Positions 36,450 through 45,750 of a DNA stretch of 64,000 nt are shown here, one piece after another. The first letter of the stretch is position 1; every line of letters begins with the position of its first letter. Under the pieces are notes generated by a model. That model ran no database searches. It was not told where the DNA came from and worked only from the letters and a program-made list of their open reading frames with translations. A program made the translations under genes and the position numbers. The DNA is from Aridibaculum aurantiacum (GTDB lineage Bacteria > Bacteroidota > Bacteroidia > Chitinophagales > Chitinophagaceae): contig NZ_JAFEWC010000001.1 in NCBI RefSeq assembly GCF_017355875.1, forward strand, positions 1,984,001 to 2,048,000, given 5' to 3'.

Positions 36450-37160
36450 TTATTTTACCCAACCCAGGTACATGCTTATAGGCATCATGGCAAAGGCTGC
36501 ACATACAACTATTGAGAAGCCACGACCTAACATACGAAGCATAATCAAGTACCGATTGTTATGAATACCTATTGTTCTGAAAGCACTTTCAAAACCATGC
36601 ATTAAATGATAGGCAAGAGAAATACAACCAAGAACATAAAGTATTACTACGACTGGACTTTGAAATACCTCGACCATTTTAGCATACAGGTTATGGTATT
36701 CTGAACCTAGAGCTGATTCGTAATGTATAACCTGCAGCTCTTCTACACCACCTATACCACCTAGGCGAGAAGGTACCCAGAAGTGCCAGATGTGCATTAT
36801 CAAAAACAACAGGATCAGCGTACCTAGTAATCCCATGCTACGGCTGTACCATTTGCTACCGCGGTTACCATAGTCTACAGCATAACCAACTTTTCTCCTG
36901 CTATTGTTTTCTACAGTAAGCAGGTAACCCTGGATGATATGAAGGATGATACCGGCAAACAAACCGATCTCCATCAATCTTATCACTAACATAGATCCCA
37001 TGAAGTTAGCACCGGCATTAAACATGCGTCCGCCATCATTTGCCCAAATAGTGGCATTCAAGCCAACGTGTACAATCAGGAATAGAATAAGAGAAATACC
37101 TGTGAGAGCCATTACAAACTTCTTCCCGATAGAAGAAGTGAACATTTGCTTGAATGTCAT
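36450..37160 (-). CDS. sdhC: Succinate dehydrogenase cytochrome b subunit
   Basis: The membrane anchor and quinone site of the complex. A single 236-residue chain has five hydrophobic helices and His residues in helices (VHVGLN, HIIQGYLL, HIWHFWV, YHLMHGFES) that fit a di-haem type B anchor; there is no separate sdhD. It is the first gene of the operon, with a TAnnTTTG element upstream. Confidence 0.94.
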   Translation of the reverse strand: MTFKQMFTSSIGKKFVMALTGISLILFLIVHVGLNATIWANDGGRMFNAGANFMGSMLVIRLMEIGLFAGIILHIIQGYLLTVENNSRRKVGYAVDYGNRGSKWYSRSMGLLGTLILLFLIMHIWHFWVPSRLGGIGGVEELQVIHYESALGSEYHNLYAKMVEVFQSPVVVILYVLGCISLAYHLMHGFESAFRTIGIHNNRYLIMLRMLGRGFSIVVCAAFAMMPISMYLGWVK

Positions 37161-37521
37161 AAAGCAACTTTAGTTTTAAAATCGGTGCAAAGTTAGCACA
37201 CGAACGTAAGCAAAAACTTTTTGTGTTAAATAATTTTAAGCATCATGTTGTACCAGATAATAACAATATTTACTATGAAGGGTTCACATAAAATAAATAT
37301 TCCTTCTGTTCAGTAAAAAAGCATTTTAAGAAGCAGGTAAAAAGATTTATCTGATAACAGCTTTCATCAAACAAGCTATTATTTATTGATGAATTAGTCA
37401 TAATTAATACTCGTACTTTCTAATAATGCACAACCGTTGCTAAGGAAGAATCTTGTTCTTTTACCACATTGTGCTGTAGAAGATGGTATGCTATTTATGC
37501 ACCTCTGTCTAAATTTTATAG
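37161..37521. other. Divergent intergenic region between sdhC and SMP-30 gene
   Basis: 361 bp with the sdh promoter element at its left end. The rest is AT-rich and shows no gene, strong hairpin or repeat. Confidence 0.5.
37188..37195 (-). promoter_or_regulatory. -7 element of sdhCAB
   Basis: TAACTTTG on the minus strand matches TAnnTTTG exactly, 27 bp before the sdhC ATG. A TTG lies upstream but with shorter spacing (15 bp). Confidence 0.5.
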
Positions 37522-38406
37522 ATGAACTACCAGGTTGAAGTAGAATATAATGCGGGCGCTGTCCTGGGTGAGGGTGCTTTATGGCATCTTTCAGAAAAAA
37601 AGGTGTATTGGGTAGATATAGAAAAATGCCTGTTACACATATATGATCCCGCGACCAAGGAAAACAAAAGTTTTTCTACAAATTCTAAGATAGGTACGGT
37701 GGTACCTGTAACTGGTGGCGGTGCACTTGTAGCATTACAAAAAGGTCTTCATTTCATGGATACTACAACTGGTGAATTGAAGTTCTTTAATGATCCGATA
37801 CAGGATGGCAATATCAGGTTCAACGATGGTAAGTGTGACCCGGCGGGTAGGTTTTGGGTTGGAACCATGCATCTTGAAACCAAACCCGGTGTTGCGAAAC
37901 TGTATATGCTTGATCATGATCTTTCTGTTCATTCTAAACTTGAAGGATTATCTATTTCTAATGGAATTACCTGGTCAAGTGATGGGAGGAAAATGTTTTT
38001 CATTGATACACCTACCAAAGAGGTGGTGATGTTTGATTACGACATCACCTCCGGTAACATCAGCAACAAAAAAGTAGTAGTAACCATTCCAGGTGATTCA
38101 GGTTTGCCTGATGGAATGACCATAGATGCCGAAGATAAATTGTGGGTTGCCTTGTATGGAGGTGGAGCTATATGCAGGTTTGATCCCATCTCTGGTGAGA
38201 TGCTGCAAAAAGTGGAAGTGCCGGCGCCTAAAACTACTTCTTGTGCATTTGGCGGACCGGATCTTAAAACGCTCTTCATTACGACTGCAACAGACGGTAT
38301 GGATAAAGAAGACCTGGAGAAGTACCCGCTAAGTGGAAGCCTTTTTTCTGTTGAGACAGAAGTAGCCGGGGTAGCTGCAAGTTTTTTTGAACTAAGGCAG
38401 GACTAG
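37522..38406 (+). CDS. SMP-30/gluconolactonase-family protein
   Basis: A 294-residue cytosolic six-bladed beta-propeller. Metal-site residues of the family are present: Glu in LGEGALWH (about 18), Asn in SISNGITWS (about 148), and Asp in GLPDGMTID (about 197). FNDGKCDPAGRFWVGTM is the core family motif. It likely hydrolyses a sugar lactone or a similar ester. No sugar-pathway neighbour fixes the substrate. Convergent with the small gene at 38423. Confidence 0.9.
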   Translation: MNYQVEVEYNAGAVLGEGALWHLSEKKVYWVDIEKCLLHIYDPATKENKSFSTNSKIGTVVPVTGGGALVALQKGLHFMDTTTGELKFFNDPIQDGNIRFNDGKCDPAGRFWVGTMHLETKPGVAKLYMLDHDLSVHSKLEGLSISNGITWSSDGRKMFFIDTPTKEVVMFDYDITSGNISNKKVVVTIPGDSGLPDGMTIDAEDKLWVALYGGGAICRFDPISGEMLQKVEVPAPKTTSCAFGGPDLKTLFITTATDGMDKEDLEKYPLSGSLFSVETEVAGVAASFFELRQD

Positions 38407-38422
38407 GAAAGAAGCTGGCATT

Positions 38423-38644
38423 CTAATCAACCATTTCCCATCTTCCATCTTTGTCTTTGCTGTATTTCATCCCGTTGCTCATCTGGTAAACTTCTTTACC
38501 TGTTTTTTCATCCACATATTGTTTCTGCTCATAAACCCTGATCCCGTTGTTTTCGCGGGTCAGGTATACCATCAATGCATTAACGGTTGGTTGCACATCG
38601 TGCAGCCATTGCTCATCACTTTCTCTTACAAATGCCTGGCTCAT
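38423..38644 (-). CDS. Small conserved-looking protein of unknown function
   Basis: A 73-residue soluble protein without signal peptide. The C-terminal half alternates charged and aromatic residues (YEQKQYVDEKTGKEVYQMSN) and ends with a KDGRWEMVD strand, suggesting a small beta fold. I do not recognise the family. ATG start, full stop, and separate from neighbours, so I take it as real. Confidence 0.6.
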   Translation of the reverse strand: MSQAFVRESDEQWLHDVQPTVNALMVYLTRENNGIRVYEQKQYVDEKTGKEVYQMSNGMKYSKDKDGRWEMVD

Positions 38645-38956
38645 GTTCTTTTTTACTGATTATTATAAAATCTATACCTACTGATAATGAATGGTAAGTA
38701 ATTTATGATGCAATTTCTTTAGATGCTGTACCTCCACCACCAGTTCTTTTCAAAAGGTAGCTGTTACACCATCTTTTGTTGAGGTTTTTATATGCCTCAA
38801 GACTATTTGTGGCCCATCAAAATCATAATGGAGGTAGAGCCAAAAGGAGTGCTCAATTATGGGCAACTTCATTGTTCGTTAATTCTTTTCCACCTTTCTA
38901 CAATACCTGCTACGTATCAAGGTAATGTGATGCCACATCGTTATTTTTGCCGCCGT
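38645..38956. other. Intergenic region before lepA, no gene seen
   Basis: About 310 bp. A reading frame open from 38792 joins lepA but lacks any family match before ATG 38957. A weak hairpin GAGG/CCTC near 38780-38797 is the only structure. Confidence 0.5.
38942..38949 (+). promoter_or_regulatory. -7 element of lepA, very close to the start codon
   Basis: TATTTTTG matches TAnnTTTG and ends 7 bp before the ATG at 38957, so the mRNA would have almost no leader. No spaced TTG was found. Confidence 0.4.
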
Positions 38957-40741
38957 ATGAAGAATATCAGGAATTTCTGCATTATTGCCCACATCGACCA
39001 CGGTAAAAGCACATTGGCCGACAGGCTTCTAGAGTTTACAAAAACCATCAGCGACCGCGACATGCAGGCGCAGGTGCTCGACGATATGGACCTTGAACGT
39101 GAAAAAGGAATCACGATCAAGAGCCATGCTATCCAGATCAGCTATCCCCGCCACGGACAGACTTACATTCTTAACCTGATCGATACTCCCGGCCACGTGG
39201 ATTTTAGCTACGAGGTAAGCCGTGCACTGGCAGCCTGCGAAGGCGCTTTGCTATTGGTGGATGCATCGCAGGGTATCCAGGCTCAAACTATTTCCAATTT
39301 ATACCTAGCCATTGAAAACGATCTTGAGATCATCCCGGTGATCAATAAGATTGATATGGAAGGTGCTAACATAGAAGTAACCCAAGACCAGATAATCGAT
39401 CTTATTGGTTGTAAGAAAGAAGATATTTTACTTGCCAGCGGTAAAAGTGGAATTGGTATCCAGGAAATATTAGATGCAATCATAGAACGTATACCAGCTC
39501 CAAAAGGTGATACTGAAGCACCATTGCAGGCACTAATATTCGATAGCGTATTCAATAGCTTCCGCGGTATCATCATCTACTACAGGATCATGAATGGTGT
39601 GCTGAAGAAAGGAGATAAGATCCGTTTTGCCAGCACTGGCCAGGATTATTTTGCCGATGAGGTGGGCGTACTGAAACTGACCATGACACCTAAAGACGAG
39701 GTTCGTGCAGGTGATGTGGGTTATGTGATCACCGGTATTAAAGTAGCCAAAGAGGTGAAGGTGGGTGATACAGTAACGCTTGCTAACAACCCTGCTGAAA
39801 TGATCAAGGGTTTTGAGGAAGTGAAGCCAATGGTATTCGCCGGTATCTTCCCTGTAGAAACAGATGCATTTGAAGAATTGCGCGACTGTATGGACAAGCT
39901 ACAGTTGAACGATGCTTCCCTCACTTTTGAATTAGAAACTTCACAGGCACTTGGTTTTGGTTTCCGATGCGGTTTCCTTGGAATGCTGCACATGGAGATC
40001 ATACAGGAGCGATTGGAGCGTGAGTTTAATCAAACGGTTATTACCACAGTACCAAACGTTAGCTTCATTGCGCATACATCTAAGGGTGAAAAAATAGTGG
40101 TAAACAACCCGACAGAAATGCCGGATCCTACCAAGCTCGATATGATCGAGGAGCCGTTCATTCGTGCGCATATCGTAACGATGAGCGACTATATTGGTAA
40201 CATTATGACGCTTTGTTTGGGTAAGCGTGGAATATTGATAAATCAAAGTTACCTGACGCCAACGCGTGTAGAACTAATCTTCGAAATGCCACTGACAGAG
40301 ATCGTATTCGACTTCTACGATAAGCTGAAGAGCCAGACACGTGGATATGCTTCTTTCGATTACCACCCGATTGGCTATCGCGAAAGCGACATCGTGAAAA
40401 TGGATATTCTTCTGAACGGTGATAAAGTGGATGCTCTGAGTGCACTGATCCACCGCAGCCGCTCACACGACTTTGGCCGCAAGCTTTGCGAAAAGCTGAA
40501 GGACCTGGTGCCGAAACAACAGTTCCAGATAGCTATTCAAGCTGCTATTGGTGCTAAGATTGTTGCCCGTGAAAACATCAGCGCTATGCGTAAGGATGTG
40601 ACCGCGAAGTGTTATGGTGGTGACATCAGCCGTAAGCGTAAACTATTGGAAAAGCAGAAAGAAGGTAAGAAGCGCATGAAGCAAATCGGAAACGTAGAGG
40701 TACCACAGGAGGCATTTCTGGCGGTGTTGAAACTGGATTAA
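38957..40741 (+). CDS. lepA: Elongation factor 4 (LepA) GTPase
   Basis: A ribosome-binding GTPase that acts on stalled or mistranslocated ribosomes. The 594-residue protein begins [19 protein letters not shown] (P-loop AHIDHGKS, residues about 10-17), has DTPGH and NKID for GTP binding, and ends with the LepA-specific domain ([19 protein letters not shown]). The frame is open from 38792, but homology starts at 38957. Monocistronic; a repeat element follows. Confidence 0.97.
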   Translation: MKNIRNFCIIAHIDHGKSTLADRLLEFTKTISDRDMQAQVLDDMDLEREKGITIKSHAIQISYPRHGQTYILNLIDTPGHVDFSYEVSRALAACEGALLLVDASQGIQAQTISNLYLAIENDLEIIPVINKIDMEGANIEVTQDQIIDLIGCKKEDILLASGKSGIGIQEILDAIIERIPAPKGDTEAPLQALIFDSVFNSFRGIIIYYRIMNGVLKKGDKIRFASTGQDYFADEVGVLKLTMTPKDEVRAGDVGYVITGIKVAKEVKVGDTVTLANNPAEMIKGFEEVKPMVFAGIFPVETDAFEELRDCMDKLQLNDASLTFELETSQALGFGFRCGFLGMLHMEIIQERLEREFNQTVITTVPNVSFIAHTSKGEKIVVNNPTEMPDPTKLDMIEEPFIRAHIVTMSDYIGNIMTLCLGKRGILINQSYLTPTRVELIFEMPLTEIVFDFYDKLKSQTRGYASFDYHPIGYRESDIVKMDILLNGDKVDALSALIHRSRSHDFGRKLCEKLKDLVPKQQFQIAIQAAIGAKIVARENISAMRKDVTAKCYGGDISRKRKLLEKQKEGKKRMKQIGNVEVPQEAFLAVLKLD

Positions 40742-40746
40742 GAAAG

Positions 40747-40970
40747 CTGAACCACCAAGACACGAAGTACACAAAGAAGCACGAAGTCTTAGAGAAGTTT
40801 ATCTGCTAGTGGTTCAGAATTTGGAGTTACGAGCATCTTTTCGCTATTCTACATCGTTGTGTCACTCACTTCAGCTGTAGTTTCTATATTCGACTACTTT
40901 TTGAACCACTAAGACACGTGTTAGCCTTAGTGTCACTTAGCGGCCTTTGTGCCTTCGTGGTTCAAATTCT
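40747..40970. repeat. Element with four alternating GAACCAC-type motifs
   Basis: GAACCACCAAGACACGAAG lies at 40749 (+), TAGTGGTTCAG at 40807 (-), GAACCACTAAGACACG at 40903 (+), and the complement of GAACCACGAAGGCACAAAG at 40947-40965 (-). So two outward/inward pairs frame a central part that holds the dispersed-repeat copy at 40851-40871. The element ends 9 bp before the GT39 gene start. Confidence 0.7.
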
Positions 40971-40973
40971 ACT

Positions 40974-42587
40974 ATGGTTAATTATAACTTCAGCATAAAA
41001 TACTTCAAAGGTCAACGGTTGTTACTGTTGGCCTTTTTGCTGTTACATACGCTTGCTTCATTTTACTATATCTCCAAGCAGAACATAACCTTTGATGAGC
41101 CTAGCTATATAGAGTATTCAAAGCGGTGGCTGCATGGAAAACCGGAAAGGATACATAACCTAGATGATAGTAAATCGCCGGTAACTGCCATCAGCTGGCT
41201 ACCGCGCATTGTTAAGCAGTTCATCAATCCAAACTACCAGCTAAACGATTATGGCAGAAGCGACCAGGAATCTGGCCGGTATATGATGATCTTGTTTTCG
41301 TTTTTAGCAGCCTTGTATGTGTACCTGTGGTGCAGGGAATTGTATGGCGTAAAAGGATGGGTGCTGCCACTTCTCATGCTGCTTTTCGATCCACTGTACT
41401 TAGCATATAGTACGCTCATCACTACCGACCTTGCCTGCGGTGCTTTCCTTGTAGCGCTGCTGTATCACGTGCGGCAGTACCTGTTGACAAAATCAAAACT
41501 TCATTTTTTATCAAGTGCACTTTTTACAGGCATTGCATTGGTGACAAAACAAAACATGTTGTTCCTGGTAGGGCTGCTGCCGTTACTGTTGTTCTTTTTT
41601 TATGTAAAAACTGACGTAAAGCTGAGCCTCAAGAATGGCATTTTGCAATCAGTTTTATTTACTGTCATTGTCTTGTTTGTTATCAATATTGCCTTCTATT
41701 TTACTGGAACATTTAAATCTTTTGGCTCCTACCATTTTGTGAGCAATAGCTTCCAAAGCATACAACAGCAGCTAGCCATTCTGCATTGGTTACCGGTACC
41801 TGTACCGGGAAGTTATGTACAGTCCATAGATATGCTGCAGCGGCAGGCGGAGTTAGGCGGAGGATTGGAAGCCAGCAGTTATAAGGGTGTTTACCTGTTA
41901 GGCGAGTATAAGAGCAATGGCGGCTTCTGGTATTACTACCTGGTCCTGTTATTTTTTAAAATGCCTATTGGCACAATGGTAATCATTCTAATTAGCAGCG
42001 TTTTGTTGGTGAAGTATTTCAACTGGCAAAGCTTCCGAAAGCAATACCAGTTTCTCATCGTACCAATCCTATACTACCTGATTATTCTTAGTTTCTTCAA
42101 TAAGTTCCAGATAGGCATCAGGCACTTGTTGTTGGTATACCCGCTGCTGTTTGTAGGAATAGGGTATGTGTTTTACAGGTTTACTTTTTTACTAAAACCC
42201 GTAAGGATACTGGTTGTAGTTTCAGTGCTGTTTACGTTTGTTTCTGTTGCTTCTTATTATCCTGATCTTATTCCGTACACCAATGAGTTTGTTGCTGATA
42301 AAAAAAAGGTGTACAAAAAGATATATGACTCCAGCATCGATTATGGGCAAGCAGACTCTGCCTTAACGGCCTTACAAAAAGCTGATCCATCTTTACTACC
42401 TGCTTCTCCTGTGCCCGCAGTAGGAAAATATGCGCTGTTAATGGGAGAGGTGTTAGACCATGATCTTCGTGATAAGCCTGTTTATCCATGGTACCAAAAG
42501 CTTGAGCCTGATAGCCTGGTGCGGCATGTAATTCTTATTTACAATATAAAAGAAGAAGACCTGCGCAAGGCAGGTCTTCTGAAATAG
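40974..42587 (+). CDS. GT39/ArnT-like integral membrane glycosyltransferase
   Basis: A 537-residue membrane protein with about 11 hydrophobic segments. The first extracytoplasmic loop begins FDEPSYIEY (about 36-44), with the acidic pair that is catalytic in PMT/ArnT enzymes using polyprenyl-phosphate sugars. LITTDLACGAF lies further on (about 155). The C-terminal about 100 residues are soluble. It likely moves a sugar onto lipid or protein outside the membrane; donor and acceptor are unknown. I start at ATG 40974; an upstream TTG at 40947 would read repeat DNA. Confidence 0.7.
   Translation: MVNYNFSIKYFKGQRLLLLAFLLLHTLASFYYISKQNITFDEPSYIEYSKRWLHGKPERIHNLDDSKSPVTAISWLPRIVKQFINPNYQLNDYGRSDQESGRYMMILFSFLAALYVYLWCRELYGVKGWVLPLLMLLFDPLYLAYSTLITTDLACGAFLVALLYHVRQYLLTKSKLHFLSSALFTGIALVTKQNMLFLVGLLPLLLFFFYVKTDVKLSLKNGILQSVLFTVIVLFVINIAFYFTGTFKSFGSYHFVSNSFQSIQQQLAILHWLPVPVPGSYVQSIDMLQRQAELGGGLEASSYKGVYLLGEYKSNGGFWYYYLVLLFFKMPIGTMVIILISSVLLVKYFNWQSFRKQYQFLIVPILYYLIILSFFNKFQIGIRHLLLVYPLLFVGIGYVFYRFTFLLKPVRILVVVSVLFTFVSVASYYPDLIPYTNEFVADKKKVYKKIYDSSIDYGQADSALTALQKADPSLLPASPVPAVGKYALLMGEVLDHDLRDKPVYPWYQKLEPDSLVRHVILIYNIKEEDLRKAGLLK
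42554..42582 (-). terminator. Terminator for the gene at 42602, inside the GT39 3' end
   Basis: AGAAGACCTGC (42554-42564) and GCAGGTCTTCT (42570-42580) are a perfect 11-bp stem. On the minus strand a T-rich tract follows (TTCTTTTAT), so it serves the leftward gene. Confidence 0.6.
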
Positions 42588-42601
42588 TTATTCAAGGATT
42601 A

Positions 42602-43642
42602 TTAATATTCTTCAATATCCTGGCTTCTCCTGTTTACTTCCTTTTTAGGAGGTGCTTTCTTTGCCGGCTGTTGTACAGGTTTTGTTTTTCCTTTTTGCTG
42701 GTTCGTTTCCGATTGTTGCATCAGCCATTGTTCGTTGCTGTTACCCTTATCATCTTTTAAGGGTGCAGGCATCGGTGCTTCACCATCTTTCAGTTTAAAA
42801 TCGAACACCTTATCTACATATTCCCACTTTCCGTTGTTCCACTTGAAACCCTGGTAATCACCATCAGGTATGAAAGTGTATTTCTTGTCGTTTTCGTTGG
42901 TCTCACTAATAAGGTGATCGAAAATTATCAGGTCCATTTCGCTGTCGTAGTTCATACGTGCACGACCATCTTTTTTATATTCCAGCACGAAACGTTCTTT
43001 AGCCAAAGCTTCTTTTTCATACTGTGCAGGAACATTGAAATATGGTCCTCCAAATACAGGCTCTCCCTTATCATTGAAGGTTAAAACTTCCACCCACTTT
43101 TTGGTGCTGCGTAAGTTGTTATCATCAAAGCCAAGAAGGGTGTAGTAATTCTTGTTGTTGTGTGTCTTCATCACAATGCCATAATAGATAGCACCAATCC
43201 AGTTTCTCGCACTACGAACAGAATCCTCAGGTTTGTTGGTGAACTCGCTCATGTCAAGCAATGGAAACAACTTTAGCGAACCATCAGCTGTACGCATTTG
43301 AATAGCACCACGCTGGCGGAAGTAGTTGTCGTCTTTATTGAATTGCCACGAGAAAATACGGAAGCTGCTATCAGCAGGGTAAAGTTTAGAAACAGTGATC
43401 AGCGAGTCAAAAGGGTAGTGGAATGAATGCGGAACACGCAGCGACCTTACCAACGACCTGATGAATATACTGTCAGCATTGAAACGACGTGATGCATCGG
43501 CATCCCAGATCATATTGCGGGAGTGTAGCTTCATGCTGTCTTCCATTTTCTTCAGCTCCTTGAAGCTTGCCTGTGGCAGCTGTGCAGATGAAGAAAAAGA
43601 GATAGTGAAAGCCGTAATAGCCAACAATATAAATATGCGCAT
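42602..43642 (-). CDS. Exported protein of unknown function
   Basis: A 346-residue protein with a signal peptide (cleavage near SSSAQ, residue 20). The middle reads as mixed alpha/beta with GAIYYGIVMKT and GDYQGFKWNNGKWEYVDKVFDF. The C-terminus is disordered and rich in Lys, Gln and Pro (about 305-346). I do not recognise the family; it looks like a conserved Chitinophagaceae protein. It is convergent with the GT39 gene and separate from the heptose cluster. Confidence 0.6.
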   Translation of the reverse strand: MRIFILLAITAFTISFSSSAQLPQASFKELKKMEDSMKLHSRNMIWDADASRRFNADSIFIRSLVRSLRVPHSFHYPFDSLITVSKLYPADSSFRIFSWQFNKDDNYFRQRGAIQMRTADGSLKLFPLLDMSEFTNKPEDSVRSARNWIGAIYYGIVMKTHNNKNYYTLLGFDDNNLRSTKKWVEVLTFNDKGEPVFGGPYFNVPAQYEKEALAKERFVLEYKKDGRARMNYDSEMDLIIFDHLISETNENDKKYTFIPDGDYQGFKWNNGKWEYVDKVFDFKLKDGEAPMPAPLKDDKGNSNEQWLMQQSETNQQKGKTKPVQQPAKKAPPKKEVNRRSQDIEEY

Positions 43643-43716
43643 GTTCTTTCTTTAAGTGTACGAATGTAAATCGGGCAATTCAGAATAATAAGTGAAGAAA
43701 CAGCAGCAGTGGGTTT

Positions 43717-44289
43717 TTATGATTCTGTTAATGCCGCCTGAATGGCCTTTGCTGCTTCATATAGGTTTGGATACCGCAGATCAATGGAAGGATGCGGTGA
43801 TGGAACCTCCGGATTCGTAGTGTCTACATAAATCGTATACATGCCGGCGTTCCGTCCAAACTGCATATCGCTGAGCTTGTTTCCAATCATGATGCTTTTT
43901 GAGAAATCAATATGAGGGAAATCTTTTTTGGCAAGATGTGCCATGCCAGGATTCGGCTTGCGCTCAAAACATTCATTATCCAAAGCTGAACAGAAATAGA
44001 TTTTGTCTATTCTTCCGGATGCGTTGGTAATGGTGCTTGCCATTTCTGAATGGATGGTATGAAGGTCATCTTCTGTCATCAGCCCTTTGCCTATACCTCG
44101 CTGGTTGGTTACCATTATGATGGTAGGGAAAGTAGAAGATAAAATTTGCATGGCTTCAGTAACTCCATCATAAAACCTGAACTCGCTCCAGTTGAGTATG
44201 TAATCTTCCTTTTTTTCGTGGTTGATAACTCCATCACGGTCAATGAACAATGTCCAATCTTTCTCTATACTTTTTAATATGTCTGTCAT
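43717..44289 (-). CDS. gmhB: D-glycero-D-manno-heptose 1,7-bisphosphate 7-phosphatase
   Basis: A HAD phosphatase of 190 residues that removes the 7-phosphate from heptose bisphosphate. Nucleophile and acid/base Asp are in FIDRDGV (D17, D19); TNQRGIGKG and RKPNPGM are GmhB motifs. The zinc loop is reduced: Cys100 and Cys107 remain, but the expected His and the second Cys of the CxC pair (here Glu109) are missing. It overlaps hddC by 4 bp and ends the heptose operon. Confidence 0.88.
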   Translation of the reverse strand: MTDILKSIEKDWTLFIDRDGVINHEKKEDYILNWSEFRFYDGVTEAMQILSSTFPTIIMVTNQRGIGKGLMTEDDLHTIHSEMASTITNASGRIDKIYFCSALDNECFERKPNPGMAHLAKKDFPHIDFSKSIMIGNKLSDMQFGRNAGMYTIYVDTTNPEVPSPHPSIDLRYPNLYEAAKAIQAALTES

Positions 44290-44984
44290 TGCTGTAGTTC
44301 GTGTTGTGCTCGTTCGTAATCTTCCGGTATACCTATGTCTATGAAATATTCATGTTGAACAATGCCGTACATCCGGCGCTGGTGGTATAGTGCTTCCAGG
44401 TAATCTTTTTCAAAAGAGAACTTCTTTGGAAGATCTTCTTGTAAAAATTTCTTTTTGTGCAGTGCATACATACCAGCGTTGATGTTGCCTTGCTCGTAGT
44501 ACTGTTTCTCCTTAAAATTGATGATCCTGTTATCCTTGTCCGTTTCTACTACTCCATACCTGTCGAAGTTGTTCATTGGTTTTAGCGCCAGGCTACACTC
44601 TGATCCACTCAATTTGTGGTAACCCAGCAGGTAATGTACATCTCCTTTAAAAAGTGTGTCTCCATTGGTAACAAGTGCATGTTTGCCTTTTACCATTTTC
44701 ATGGCTTGTAAAATGGCACCACCTGTTCCTAATGGCTCTTCTTCCAGTGAAACTTTATACATCAGCCGTGGATAGGCCTTCTGTATATATGCTTCTATGG
44801 CTTCGTGTTTATAACCTAAGGCAAAAATGTAATGTTCTATCTCCTGCGATAGCAAGTAGTCCAATACATATTTCAGAAATGGTTCACCATTAACAGGCGC
44901 CATACATTTAGGAAGATCAGGTACGGCAGATCTTAATCTGGTTCCTAACCCACCTGCTAATATGATTGCTTCTGTTTCAGCCAT
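44286..44984 (-). CDS. hddC: D-glycero-alpha-D-manno-heptose 1-phosphate guanylyltransferase
   Basis: A 232-residue nucleotidyltransferase. The N-terminal ILAGGLGTRLRSAVPDLPK is the sugar-nucleotide signature, and LVTNGDTLF carries the metal-binding Asp. With hddA, gmhA and gmhB around it, the substrate is best read as heptose 1-phosphate, giving the GDP-heptose donor. By sequence alone a mannose or glucose 1-phosphate role could not be excluded. Confidence 0.85.
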   Translation of the reverse strand: MAETEAIILAGGLGTRLRSAVPDLPKCMAPVNGEPFLKYVLDYLLSQEIEHYIFALGYKHEAIEAYIQKAYPRLMYKVSLEEEPLGTGGAILQAMKMVKGKHALVTNGDTLFKGDVHYLLGYHKLSGSECSLALKPMNNFDRYGVVETDKDNRIINFKEKQYYEQGNINAGMYALHKKKFLQEDLPKKFSFEKDYLEALYHQRRMYGIVQHEYFIDIGIPEDYERAQHELQQ

Positions 44985-45012
44985 TTATTGGTTATGTAGT
45001 TTGAGCCAGTAC

Positions 45013-45585
45013 TTAATTAAAAAGATTTTCCTCAACCAGTTGGCAGATGATGTGCCCAAGCAAAATATGGCATTCCTGTATACGTGGTGTATCATTGGAA
45101 GGAACGTTCAATAGAACATGACTATAAGCTTTCATTATTCCGCCGGTACTACCGGTAAAGCCAATCGTAGTCATTCCTTTTGCCCTGGCTGCTTCAAATG
45201 CTTTTACTATGTTGGCCGAATTACCTGAAGTGCTAAAGCCTAATAGCACATCACCCGGATTCCCGGTTCCTTCTATCAAACGTGCATAAATAACATCGTA
45301 GCTGTAGTCGTTGGCTACTGCTGTTAAATATGATGTATTGCAATGCAAAGCTTCTGCCGGTAAGGCTGGCCTGTCTTTATAAAATCTACCTGAAAATTCT
45401 GCTGCTAAATGTTGAGCGTCGGCAGCGCTGCCACCATTACCGCAAAACAAAACCTTATTTCCATTTCTGAAAGCTGTAGTGATAGCATCTACAGATGTTT
45501 GAACAGCAGCCTGCAGTTCCTCATTTTCCAGTACCTGTTGTTTTACTGCTATAGATGCTGCTATTAATTCTTTTATGTTATTCAT
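45013..45585 (-). CDS. gmhA: Sedoheptulose 7-phosphate isomerase
   Basis: A SIS-domain isomerase of 190 residues that turns sedoheptulose 7-phosphate into D-glycero-D-manno-heptose 7-phosphate, the first step of the heptose pathway. FCGNGGSAADAQHLAAE and LGFSTSGNSANIV hold the sugar-phosphate binding loops. A TTG at 45606 would extend it into heptamer repeats; ATG 45585 gives the family start MNNIKELI. Confidence 0.93.
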   Translation of the reverse strand: MNNIKELIAASIAVKQQVLENEELQAAVQTSVDAITTAFRNGNKVLFCGNGGSAADAQHLAAEFSGRFYKDRPALPAEALHCNTSYLTAVANDYSYDVIYARLIEGTGNPGDVLLGFSTSGNSANIVKAFEAARAKGMTTIGFTGSTGGIMKAYSHVLLNVPSNDTPRIQECHILLGHIICQLVEENLFN

Positions 45586-45595
45586 AAGTGATAAA

Positions 45596-45630
45596 TCAAA
45601 AGTCAAAAGTCAAAAGTCAAAAGTCAAAAA
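45596..45630. repeat. Five tandem TCAAAAG words upstream of gmhA
   Basis: Four exact TCAAAAG heptamers and one TCAAAAA run from 45596 to 45630, ending 10 bp before the gmhA ATG. Confidence 0.85.
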
Positions 45631-45703
45631 TTGGAAGGGTAAAGGAAGGTGTAAATGGGAAATTAAAAAAGATGTTTGTTCTCGATTCTCTAGCTTAACC
45701 ATC

Positions 45704-45738
45704 AACTTCAAACCTTAAACTTCAAACCTTAAACCTTG
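45704..45738. repeat. Tandem 7-bp words between hddA and gmhA
   Basis: ACTTCAA and ACCTTAA alternate at an exact 7-bp spacing (five units, the last ACCTTGC), 13 bp before the end of hddA. Confidence 0.75.
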
Positions 45739-45750
45739 CACCTCCACCTC

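Noticed and set aside
38792-38956. 55-residue N-terminal extension of LepA
   Set aside because: LepA proteins start at the [12 protein letters not shown] equivalent; the extension has no homology pattern and covers the promoter element.
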